DNA of 64,000 bases, from NCBI GenBank assembly GCA_958296235.1, contig OY282457.1:3095338-3159337 (forward strand), written 5' to 3'. Under the pieces are notes generated by a model that had not been told where the DNA came from, did no database searches, and worked only from the letters and a program-made list of their open reading frames with translations. The position numbers and the translations under genes are program-made. Below are positions 40,803 to 48,489 of this stretch, one piece after another. This DNA is from an uncultured Candidatus Binatia bacterium. GTDB taxonomy: Bacteria > Desulfobacterota > Binatia > Bin18. Each line of letters opens with the position of its first letter. The stretch's first letter is position 1.

Positions 40803-42287
40803 ATGTTCCAGCTTTCCTCTGTTTATTTTGAACGGCTCCTCGAAAGTTCTCTCGACATTGTCATTGCCGTCGATCATCGAGGACAAATCATCTTCTACAA
40901 CGACGGGGCGAGCAAGACCCTGGGCTATACCCGAGAGGAGGTCCAGGGGAAGCGGGTCCTGCTCTATCCGAGCATCGAAGAAGCCCGGCGGGTGCTGGAG
41001 ACGATGCGGAGCGAGGACATTGGGGAAAAGGGCAAGGTCAAGAATTTTGAAACAGCCCTGGTCGCAAAGAGCGGCGAGCATATTCCCATCTCTTTCTCGG
41101 GCTCGATTATTTACGACGAAAACGGGGCAGAAATCGGTTCGATCGGCTTTCACCGCGACCTGCGTGAGATCCGTTTACCGCCGGGATATTTCGAGCGCTT
41201 GCTTGAAAATTCCCTCGATATCGTTATTGCGCTCGACCATAAGGGTCAGATTATTTTTTATAACGACGGCGCGCATCAGACCCTCGGCTATACCTCACAA
41301 GAGATCCTCGGCGAGCGGGTCTGGGCCTCCGTCTACCCGGACATCGATGAGGCGCGGCGCGTCATGGAGGCCATGCGAAGTGAAGAAGTCGGCGAGAAGG
41401 GAAAAGTAAAGAATTTCGAGACCACGCTGGTGACAAAGAGCGGCGAGCATATCCCGGCCGCCATTTCCGCTTCTATTATTGCTGATGAGGCCGGGAACGA
41501 GGCCGGCTCCATTGGCTTTCTGAAAGATCTGCGGGAGATCCGCCGCCGGGATCAGTTAGCGACTCTGGGTGAATTAGCCGTTGGCCTCGGACATCGGATT
41601 AATAACCCGCTTGAGGTCATCTTTAACAATCTGGATATTCTGACCAAACACATGGCGCAAAGTTTTCCAGACGAAGAATACGTGGTCCAGGAAGAACGGG
41701 TGGAATCTATTCAGCGGGAGCTGGCAAAGATTCGGGGGATCGTCGCGCGGATTGACGATATGGCTCACGGTGAGCGCTATGACACGACCGAGTACCTGCA
41801 CGGCTCTCGGATGGCGGACCTGGGGCGGGATGAAGTGGTTGCTCCCCATCACACGAGTGTCCGGCCAGCAACACAGGCCCTGGCCGGGCTGCGGCTCCTG
41901 GTGGTCGATGACGATCTTGGCGTGTGTTACTCACTGCGCGACTTGTTGGTCGAAGACGGCGGTCATGTTGAGGTCGCGACCAACGGTATTGAGGCGCTGA
42001 AGATCCTTGATCGGAGTTTTCTTGACCAGAACCCTTTCCATATGGTGCTGAGTGACGTGGTGATGCCTGACCTGGACGGGTACGATCTCTATATGGAGGC
42101 AAAGGAGCGCTACCCGCAACTGCCGGTTGTCCTGATGACGGCCTATTTTTACGACAAAGACCATGTGATCAAACGGAGCCGTCTGGAAGGACTGGAGGAT
42201 GTCTTGTTCAAGAAGCCGGTTGATCCCGACCGGCTGAAAGAGATGATTCTCAAACTGTGTAAACCTGAAGAAGCGCCTCAAGCCTAG
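40803..42287 (+). CDS. PAS-PAS-HisKA-like-receiver protein lacking an ATPase domain
   Basis: 494 residues. Two PAS domains, obvious duplicates of each other (residues ~1-120 and ~125-245, each with DIVIA.DH.GQIIFYNDGA and EVGEKGKVKNFET-type ends). Then a HisKA-like helix pair with an H-box LATLGELAVGLGHRINNPLE, and after a ~60-residue linker directly a receiver domain (LLVVDDDLGVCYSLRDLL, LSDVVMPDLDGYD, LFKKPVDPDRL). No HATPase motifs (N, G1, F, G2) are present, so it cannot autophosphorylate; it may be a phosphorelay shuttle or a dimerisation/sensing scaffold. A hairpin overlaps its stop codon. Confidence 0.82.
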   Translation: MFQLSSVYFERLLESSLDIVIAVDHRGQIIFYNDGASKTLGYTREEVQGKRVLLYPSIEEARRVLETMRSEDIGEKGKVKNFETALVAKSGEHIPISFSGSIIYDENGAEIGSIGFHRDLREIRLPPGYFERLLENSLDIVIALDHKGQIIFYNDGAHQTLGYTSQEILGERVWASVYPDIDEARRVMEAMRSEEVGEKGKVKNFETTLVTKSGEHIPAAISASIIADEAGNEAGSIGFLKDLREIRRRDQLATLGELAVGLGHRINNPLEVIFNNLDILTKHMAQSFPDEEYVVQEERVESIQRELAKIRGIVARIDDMAHGERYDTTEYLHGSRMADLGRDEVVAPHHTSVRPATQALAGLRLLVVDDDLGVCYSLRDLLVEDGGHVEVATNGIEALKILDRSFLDQNPFHMVLSDVVMPDLDGYDLYMEAKERYPQLPVVLMTAYFYDKDHVIKRSRLEGLEDVLFKKPVDPDRLKEMILKLCKPEEAPQA

Positions 42288-42301
42288 CGTCTTGAGGCGC
42301 T
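42272..42301. terminator. hairpin across the stop codon of the PAS-receiver gene
   Basis: AGCGCCTCAAG (42272-42282) and CTTGAGGCGCT (42291-42301), 11-bp perfect arms with an 8-nt loop containing the stop. No T-run follows, so it may stabilise the mRNA end or act with Rho. Confidence 0.5.
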
Positions 42302-42495
42302 GGGCCCCTCAGTGGAAAGCCCCCTCTGGGACTGGCTCGCCACCTGCCCGATACTGGACGGAACTGCCTGAAAAGTCTATTCTTTGGGCCAGAAGCATTC
42401 TTGACGCTCTCCCTGGGGCGAGATATAAAAAAATCTTATCCTTCTTTGTCTTCAGTATTAGAATCCACTCTTATTCAGAGGAGACCCCCCCGACT

Positions 42496-44241
42496 ATGCC
42501 AACCCCACTCGAACAATGGGTCGAAGAAACGGCCCGGCTCACGCGACCAAAGAACATTCACTGGTGTGATGGATCGGAAGAAGAAAATCAACGCTTGATT
42601 GAGGGGATGCTCGATGACGGGACCCTGACCGCGTTAAACCAGGAGAGATATCCGAACTGTTATTTACATCGGAGTGACCCCAAAGATGTCGCGCGCACCG
42701 AGCACCTGACCTTTGTGTGCACGCGGGAAAAAGAAGACGCCGGTCCGAATAATAATTGGATGGCCCCCGCGCAGGCCAAGGAAAAGGTCGGCGGACTCTT
42801 TCAGGGGGTCATGAAAGACCGCACCCTGTACGTCGTGCCGTATATCATGGGGCCCGTTACGTCGCCCTACAGTCAGGTTGGCGTAGAAATCACTGACAGC
42901 CCGTACGTCGCAGCCAGTATGCGCATCATGACCCGCATGGGCAGGGCCGCGCTTGAGCGGCTGGGTTCATCCGAGAATTATGTCCAGGGCCTCCACTCGC
43001 TCGGAGACCTCAGCCCTGACCGCCGGTTTATCATGCACTACCCGGAAGACCGCGCGATCTGGTCCATTGGTTCCGGCTACGGTGGAAACGCGTTGCTTGG
43101 AAAAAAATGTTTCGCTTTACGCCTGGGGAGCTATATGGCGCGTGAAGAAGGCTGGCTGGCCGAGCATATGCTGATCATCGGCATTGAGGAGCCGAGCGGT
43201 CGCACAACGTATATTGCGGCCGCCTTCCCCAGCGCCTGCGGAAAAACGAATCTGGCCATGCTGATCCCACCGGAAAGCCAAAAGGGCTATAAAGTCTGGA
43301 CGGTGGGCGATGATATTGCCTGGATGCACCCCGGACCGGATGGACGGCTGTGGGCGATCAATCCCGAGGCTGGATTTTTTGGTGTTGCGCCGGGAACAAA
43401 CTCTCACACCAATCCGAATGTCATGGCGACGGTTACGAAGAACTCCATCTTTACGAATGTCGCGCTCACTCCAGACGGCACTCCCTACTGGGAGGGCCTG
43501 GACGGTGGTCCGCCGGCCGAGGCGATTGACTGGCAGGGCAAGCCCTGGACACCCCGGTCCGAGGGGAAAGCCGCCCACCCCAACTCGCGTTTTACCACGC
43601 CCGCCCGCCAGTGTCCGGTCATGTCTTCAGAGTGGGAATCTCCCCAGGGGGTGCCGATCTCGGCCTTCCTCTTTGGCGGCCGCCGCGCGGGTTTGATTCC
43701 GCTCGTCTGTCAGTCTTTTAACTGGCAGCATGGGGTGTCGCTGGGCACGACGATGGCTTCTGAAACAACGGCCGCGGCGACCGGAAAGGTCGGGAAGATT
43801 CGGCGCGATCCCATGGCCATGCTGCCCTTCTGTGGCTATAACATGGGCGACTATTTCGGCCATTGGCTCAACATGGGCAAAAAGCTCGCCGATCCGCCAA
43901 AAATTTTCCGGGTGAACTGGTTCCGGACAAACCAGGAGGGCAAATTCCTCTGGCCCGGCTTTGGAGAAAACCTGCGGGCGCTGCGTTGGGTTATTGCCCG
44001 GGTCCACGGTGAGGCCGAAGCGCGCGAGACCGAAATCGGCTATCTGCCGCATACCAACGACATTGATACGACTGGGATCGATGTCTCGCCAGCGGTGCTT
44101 GACGAACTCCTCAGTGTAGACCGGCCGGGCTGGGTAAACGCCGCGGAGAGGCAACGCGAATTCTTCCAACAGTTTGGAGACCGGCTCCCGCGGGAGCTGT
44201 GGCAAGAAAACGCGGCGCTGGATAAACGCCTGCAAGCCTGA
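42496..44241 (+). CDS. pckG: phosphoenolpyruvate carboxykinase (GTP)
   Basis: 581 residues from the ATG at 42496; an upstream continuation of the frame is not PEPCK-like. Signature motifs: AAFPSACGKTNLAMLIP (GTP-type kinase 1 loop with the mobile Cys), VGDDIAWMHPGPDGRLWAIN, PEAGFFGVAPGT, ATGKVGKIRRDPMAML and FRVNWFRTNQEGKFLWPGF. It converts oxaloacetate plus GTP to PEP in gluconeogenesis, in the cytoplasm. The 208-bp gap upstream should hold its promoter. Confidence 0.96.
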   Translation: MPTPLEQWVEETARLTRPKNIHWCDGSEEENQRLIEGMLDDGTLTALNQERYPNCYLHRSDPKDVARTEHLTFVCTREKEDAGPNNNWMAPAQAKEKVGGLFQGVMKDRTLYVVPYIMGPVTSPYSQVGVEITDSPYVAASMRIMTRMGRAALERLGSSENYVQGLHSLGDLSPDRRFIMHYPEDRAIWSIGSGYGGNALLGKKCFALRLGSYMAREEGWLAEHMLIIGIEEPSGRTTYIAAAFPSACGKTNLAMLIPPESQKGYKVWTVGDDIAWMHPGPDGRLWAINPEAGFFGVAPGTNSHTNPNVMATVTKNSIFTNVALTPDGTPYWEGLDGGPPAEAIDWQGKPWTPRSEGKAAHPNSRFTTPARQCPVMSSEWESPQGVPISAFLFGGRRAGLIPLVCQSFNWQHGVSLGTTMASETTAAATGKVGKIRRDPMAMLPFCGYNMGDYFGHWLNMGKKLADPPKIFRVNWFRTNQEGKFLWPGFGENLRALRWVIARVHGEAEARETEIGYLPHTNDIDTTGIDVSPAVLDELLSVDRPGWVNAAERQREFFQQFGDRLPRELWQENAALDKRLQA

Positions 44242-44286
44242 AGAGGGATGCGGTTGTAGCCCCGGGCCTCTCAGCCCCACGTCGCA

Positions 44287-45027
44287 ATGGTCCGTATTAC
44301 AAAAGTTTATACTCGGACGGGTGATAAGGGTTCGACCCGGCTCGTCGGGGGAAAAAAGATCGCCAAGGACGCGGCCCGTATTGAGGCGTATGGGACGCTG
44401 GACGAACTGAACGCCGTTGTGGGCCTGGCCCGAGTATTCAATGCCGACCTGAAGAGTAAACGTATCCAGCCTTCGCCGGCGAGTGGAGGACACGTTTACT
44501 CTTTGAAGCCGGAGCTGCCGGCCGCCGAAAACCTGGACAATATTCTCCGCCAACTCCAGAATGAACTGTTCGATCTGGGGAGTGAACTGGCGACTCCTGC
44601 AGACTTTTCCTACGAGGGCATGTTTCGAGTCAGCGAGCAGGAGGTGCAGGGCCTCGAACGCCTTATCGATTCCTGTCAGAAAGACCTGGAGCCCCTCAAC
44701 TCTTTTATCCTGCCCGGCGGCGGAAAAGTGAGCGGTTTCCTGCATCAGGCCCGCACTGTCTGTCGGCGGGCCGAGCGCGATATCCTGCGCCTCTCGCGTG
44801 AAGAAGAAGTCAGCCCCTGGCCGCTCATGTATGTGAATCGGCTCAGCGATCTGCTGTTCGTACTCTCCCGCTGGGTGAGTCAAAAGCTGGCAGAGCCGGA
44901 ATATCTCTGGGAGCGCGGCCTGCGCAGCAGTGAGCAAAAGGCGGCTCGGTCCGGCCGGGCGCAAAAGGCAACACCCGCCCGAAGAGCCAAAAAATCCGCG
45001 AAGAAACGCTCGCAGAAGGGGACGTGA
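44287..45027 (+). CDS. cob(I)alamin adenosyltransferase (PduO type) with palindromic insertion
   Basis: 246 residues. Family motifs: VYTRTGDKGSTRLVGGKKIA at the N-terminus (the ATP loop), RIEAYGTLDELNAVVGLA, QNELFDLGSELATP, FILPGGGKVSGFLHQARTVC and RRAERDILRL...PLMYVNRLSDLLFVL. It adenosylates corrinoids for B12-dependent enzymes. Between LARVFNADL and LPAAENLDNILRQLQ about 20 extra residues (KRIQPSPASGGHVYSLK) interrupt the usual loop; the DNA there is a palindrome (44452-44503). The Lys/Ala-rich tail (ARRAKKSAKKRSQKG) is unusual. Its TGA overlaps the ATG of the next gene. Confidence 0.92.
   Translation: MVRITKVYTRTGDKGSTRLVGGKKIAKDAARIEAYGTLDELNAVVGLARVFNADLKSKRIQPSPASGGHVYSLKPELPAAENLDNILRQLQNELFDLGSELATPADFSYEGMFRVSEQEVQGLERLIDSCQKDLEPLNSFILPGGGKVSGFLHQARTVCRRAERDILRLSREEEVSPWPLMYVNRLSDLLFVLSRWVSQKLAEPEYLWERGLRSSEQKAARSGRAQKATPARRAKKSAKKRSQKGT
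44452..44503 (+). repeat. in-frame palindromic insertion in adenosyltransferase gene
   Basis: AAGAGTAAACGT (44452-44463) and its exact complement ACGTTTACTCTT (44492-44503) enclose 28 bp. The segment falls in a loop of the enzyme where homologues run on without these residues. Confidence 0.7.
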
Positions 45028-45710
45028 TGGCGGAGTCTTCCCTCTATTTTAAGCAAATCGAAATTGGTCCCATGCAGAATTTCGCCTACCTGATTGGAGA
45101 TACGGCCACGCGCGAAGCGGTCGTGATCGACGCCGCCTGGGATATTCCGGCCATCGTCCAGACTGCGGAACACGACGGTTTCACCATTACCCAAGCGCTG
45201 GTGACCCACTATCACCAGGACCACCTTGGCGGTGATTTGTTTGGCACCCACATCCAGGGGGTGGTTGAACTGCTCGAACAGGTGAAAGCCAAGGTGTATA
45301 TCCACAAGGCCGAGGCCGAATTTCTGGGCCGTCTGGTCGGCTTGTCCGATTCCGACATCGTTCAGGTCGAGGGCGGCGATACGACCGCTGTGGGCGCTCT
45401 TGGCATCAAATTCATTCACACACCCGGACATACGCCCGGCTCACAATGTTTTCTGATTGAGCATCGTCTGGTGGCCGGTGACACGCTATTCATCAACTCG
45501 TGCGGCCGGGTTGACCTGCCGGGCAGCAGCCCGGAAGACATGTACGCGAGTCTGCAAACGCTCTCGCAGTTGGCGGACGAGACCGTTCTCTATCCCGGCC
45601 ATAACTATGCTGCTCAACCCTGGGATACCCTGGGGGCCCAAAAACGTCACAATATGTATCTGCATCTCAGCGCCAGGGGCCGCCAGGAATTTCTCGCCGC
45701 CCTGAGATAA
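45027..45710 (+). CDS. MBL-fold metallohydrolase (glyoxalase II-like)
   Basis: 227 residues from ATG 45027 (a GTG 3 bp upstream is also possible). Metal motif ALVTHYHQDHLGGDLFGTHI (HxHxDH), then HTPGHTPGSQCFLIE and AGDTLFINSCGRVDLPGS and LYPGHNYAA. This matches the single-domain hydroxyacylglutathione-hydrolase/persulfide-dioxygenase-like group. An insertion (~75-100, IQGVVELLEQVKAKVYIHKA) distinguishes it from short GloB. The start overlaps the adenosyltransferase stop, so translation is coupled. Confidence 0.88.
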   Translation: MAESSLYFKQIEIGPMQNFAYLIGDTATREAVVIDAAWDIPAIVQTAEHDGFTITQALVTHYHQDHLGGDLFGTHIQGVVELLEQVKAKVYIHKAEAEFLGRLVGLSDSDIVQVEGGDTTAVGALGIKFIHTPGHTPGSQCFLIEHRLVAGDTLFINSCGRVDLPGSSPEDMYASLQTLSQLADETVLYPGHNYAAQPWDTLGAQKRHNMYLHLSARGRQEFLAALR

Positions 45711-45730
45711 ACGGACACAAAGGAGCACGG

Positions 45731-46789
45731 GTGCGTATCCGCAAAAAGCGCGGTCATTTTCTCGAAGATTTCTCGGTTGGTCAGCTGTTTCGACATAAGG
45801 TCGGGAAAACCGTGACTGAAGGCTTGTTTAACGCCTTTACCGAATTCGGCATGACCACCAATCCGCTGTCGAAAAACGTGCGCTACGCCGAACAGTACGG
45901 GTTCCGTAGTCTGGTTGCCCCGCCCGGTCTGGTGCTGAATATCGTCTTCAGCCAGAGCGTTGAAGATATTTCGGAAAACGCGCGGGCCAATCTCGAATAC
46001 CGCGATATCCGGTTTGGCGCTCCGGTGTATATCGGCGATACAATAGAGGTTGAGACGACCATCCTCGGTATCAAGCCTTCCTCACGCGACCAGGACCGAG
46101 GCGTTGTGCACGTGCAGACGACCGGTCGGAACCAGTCTGGCGAAATCGTGCTGACCCTGCAACGCAAAGTCCAAATCTGGAAAGACAACAGGGACGCCCG
46201 GGTCGAAGCGGCGGCCCTGGCCGAGATCCCGGATATTGCCTGCGCTCTCGGCGTGCCGGAGTATGAGAAGAGTCGGCGTTATGAAAACCTGGCCCACTTG
46301 GCCAATCCCGATACTTATTTCGAGGACTTTCGGCCCGGCGACACGCTCGAACATTCCCGTGGACGGACAGTGACTACTGCTCACATGGAATGGACCGCCC
46401 TCTTGGACAACACCTCTCAGGTCCACTCCAACCAGTATATGATAGACCGGAATCCGGAGCGCTATATTGGCGGTCAGCTGATTGTCTACGGTGGGATTCC
46501 GTTTAATCTCTGCCTGGGCCTGTCCTGTCCCGACGTTGGCGATAACGCTGTTGGGGATGTCCGCTATGCGACTGGCCGACACACGGGACCGGTTTTTGTT
46601 GGTGATACCGTCTTCGCCTCGACCGAGATCACCGGCACCCGTGCATATCCCGGTCGGCCCGACCTGGGTATTGTCGAGACCATCCTGCGCGGGCATAAAT
46701 TCAGCCCACAGGGCGGTGCTGAGGAAAAGGTGGAGATTTTCTATCTCGAACGTGAACTGGCCGTAAAACGGCGCAGCCATTATACCTGA
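45731..46789 (+). CDS. double-hotdog MaoC-type hydratase, mesaconyl-CoA-hydratase-like
   Basis: 352 residues from a GTG start. Two hot-dog halves: the first has the hydratase-like entry FLEDFSVGQLFRHKVGKTVT and APVYIGDTIEVETTILG, the second FEDFRPGDTLEHSRGRTVTT and TGPVFVGDTVFASTEITG. This layout and length fit mesaconyl-CoA / beta-methylmalyl-CoA dehydratase-type enzymes. MaoC members hydrate or dehydrate acyl-CoA thioesters. Neighbouring B12 adenosyltransferase is compatible with an acyl-CoA carbon-skeleton pathway, but no mutase is seen. Confidence 0.8.
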   Translation: MRIRKKRGHFLEDFSVGQLFRHKVGKTVTEGLFNAFTEFGMTTNPLSKNVRYAEQYGFRSLVAPPGLVLNIVFSQSVEDISENARANLEYRDIRFGAPVYIGDTIEVETTILGIKPSSRDQDRGVVHVQTTGRNQSGEIVLTLQRKVQIWKDNRDARVEAAALAEIPDIACALGVPEYEKSRRYENLAHLANPDTYFEDFRPGDTLEHSRGRTVTTAHMEWTALLDNTSQVHSNQYMIDRNPERYIGGQLIVYGGIPFNLCLGLSCPDVGDNAVGDVRYATGRHTGPVFVGDTVFASTEITGTRAYPGRPDLGIVETILRGHKFSPQGGAEEKVEIFYLERELAVKRRSHYT

Positions 46790-46866
46790 CCGCCCAAGCA
46801 AAGAGCGGCCCGCGGTGCCTGTCTCGCCTTTTCCCCGGTCTCGACGGCTGATAAGGCGTCAACAGG

Positions 46867-48048
46867 ATGACCTTCCGTCGGATCGTATGGCCGCTGGCGG
46901 TTGCGGAAACGCTGGTCTGGGCGGCGCTCTATTATTCATTTCCCGCGCTGCTGCTTGAGTGGGAGCGTGACCTGGGCTGGTCGAAAACCGAGCTTGCCGG
47001 CGCGCTGACGCTGGCCCTGATGACTTCGGCCCTGCTCGGGCCCGTGACCGGGCGCTTGATAGACCGCGGCGTCGGACGGCTGGTCTTCAGCGGCAGCGCC
47101 GCCCTGGGGGCGGTCCTCCTGGCTGGCCTCGCCTGGGTTGAACACCTGTGGCAATTCTACTGTGTGTGGTTCGGCATAGGCGTGGCCATGGCTGGCTCGT
47201 TGTATGACGCGTGCTTCTCGGTCCTGACGCATTCCCTGGGCAATGCGGCCCGCAAAGCCATTACCCTCGTCACCCTAGTGGCCGGGTTCGCCGGGACACT
47301 CGCCTTTCCGAGTATCCACCTGCTCGTCGGCGGGTTGGGCTGGAGAAATACCGTAGTCATTGTCGCTGGGGTCAATCTCCTCATTGCGGTTCCCCTCATC
47401 TGGAAGGCCTGCCAGCATGCGGACCAATACAGAGCCGCTCAACGCGCGCCAGGCAGCGCTCACCCCAGAGCCGCCTCACGCGCGCTCAGAACACCGGTCT
47501 TCTGGCTCCTCGCCGTGGCATTCGGCATGGCCTCTGTGGAACATTTCAGCCTGCTGACGCATCTCCTGCCGCTGTTATCTGAACGGGGTCTGTCAGCTGA
47601 GGTGGCAGTCCTCACGGCCTCCTCGATCGGACCCATGCAGGTAGCGGGTCGCCTGGCCATGTTGGCAGTGGAGAAATACGTTTCGACGTTTTGGATAGCG
47701 CTCGCCTGTTTCCTTGCGATGAGCGGGGCGGCAATAGCCCTGTTCTGCTCCAAGGCCGTTCCCTTGCTGCTCCCGCTCTTTGTGGTACTCCAGGGAGCGG
47801 GGATTGGGATAAGCAGCATCCTCCGCCCGGTGATGACCGCCGAGCTGTTGGGCAGAGCCCATTTCGGGGTCATCTCCGGCTTCCTGGCCATCCCGTCCAT
47901 CCTGGCCGCGGCACTCGCCCCAACCCTGGCTGCCCTGGTGTGGAGAATGGGAGGAGGCTATGAGATGGTCATTTTGATGGCAATTGTTACCGCAGTGATT
48001 GGGCTGGGCTGCATCAGCAGCATCCCTCTGCTGGCATCTCGGCGTTGA
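46867..48048 (+). CDS. major facilitator superfamily transporter
   Basis: 393 residues with twelve hydrophobic helices. The MFS motif between helices 2 and 3 reads GPVTGRLIDRGVGRLVFSGS, and further motifs are GIGVAMAGSLYDACFSVL and GAGIGISSILRPVMTAELLG. This resembles the oxalate/formate-antiporter-like MFS subgroup. Substrate unknown. The final codons overlap the start of the BRCT gene. Confidence 0.88.
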   Translation: MTFRRIVWPLAVAETLVWAALYYSFPALLLEWERDLGWSKTELAGALTLALMTSALLGPVTGRLIDRGVGRLVFSGSAALGAVLLAGLAWVEHLWQFYCVWFGIGVAMAGSLYDACFSVLTHSLGNAARKAITLVTLVAGFAGTLAFPSIHLLVGGLGWRNTVVIVAGVNLLIAVPLIWKACQHADQYRAAQRAPGSAHPRAASRALRTPVFWLLAVAFGMASVEHFSLLTHLLPLLSERGLSAEVAVLTASSIGPMQVAGRLAMLAVEKYVSTFWIALACFLAMSGAAIALFCSKAVPLLLPLFVVLQGAGIGISSILRPVMTAELLGRAHFGVISGFLAIPSILAAALAPTLAALVWRMGGGYEMVILMAIVTAVIGLGCISSIPLLASRR

Positions 48049-48347
48049 CGGACTATGGTGAAACTGTTGTCTTTACCGGAGCGTTAAAGGTTCCTAGAAG
48101 AGATGCTGCTGATGTGGCAGCGAAGGTTGGGTGCGCGGTGGGTTCTGATGTTACCAAGAAAACTACCATCCTCATAGTTGGTACGCAGGACAAAGATAAA
48201 CTCAACGGGTACGAGAAGAGTAGTAAGCATCGTAAAACTGAGGAATTGATCAATAAGGGAGTAGATATCCAGATTCTATCTGAAAGTGATTTTTGGAATC
48301 TTGTTGGCATTTATGAATCTTCGTATTTGCCCGAGTCAACACCATGA
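48045..48347 (+). CDS. stand-alone BRCT-domain protein
   Basis: 100 residues from a TTG start overlapping the MFS stop by 4 bp. The sequence is essentially one BRCT domain: ETVVFTGALKVPRRDAADVA, GCAVGSDVTKKTTILIVGTQ, KHRKTEELINKGVDIQILSE, FWNL. BRCT domains bind phosphopeptides or DNA ends and are normally part of ligase or exonuclease. Here it is alone, AT-richer than its neighbours and without the enzymatic part, so it is either a transferred fragment or the C-terminal piece of a broken gene. A further AT-poorer 50-codon frame (48313-48465) overlaps its end. Confidence 0.78.
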   Translation: MTDYGETVVFTGALKVPRRDAADVAAKVGCAVGSDVTKKTTILIVGTQDKDKLNGYEKSSKHRKTEELINKGVDIQILSESDFWNLVGIYESSYLPESTP

Positions 48348-48465
48348 GTACCGACGCCGAACCGCTCAAGCCGCTACGGAACTGGAGACCGTCCTGAGTT
48401 CTTTTGCCGGACAGATCGAAACCAGCGCGCACTATATGCGCTTCTATCTGACGAAGAAGCTGTAG
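48313..48465 (+). CDS. possible small ORF or gene remnant
   Basis: A 50-codon frame (ends QIETSAHYMRFYLTKKL) lying between the BRCT gene and the histidine kinase. Its last 28 residues look like the C-terminus of a normal soluble helical protein, whereas the first 20 do not, suggesting a frame-shifted or truncated remnant. No ribosome binding site. Confidence 0.3.
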   Translation: MNLRICPSQHHEYRRRTAQAATELETVLSSFAGQIETSAHYMRFYLTKKL

Positions 48466-48489
48466 GGGGAGAGAAGCGAGGATTTGCGG

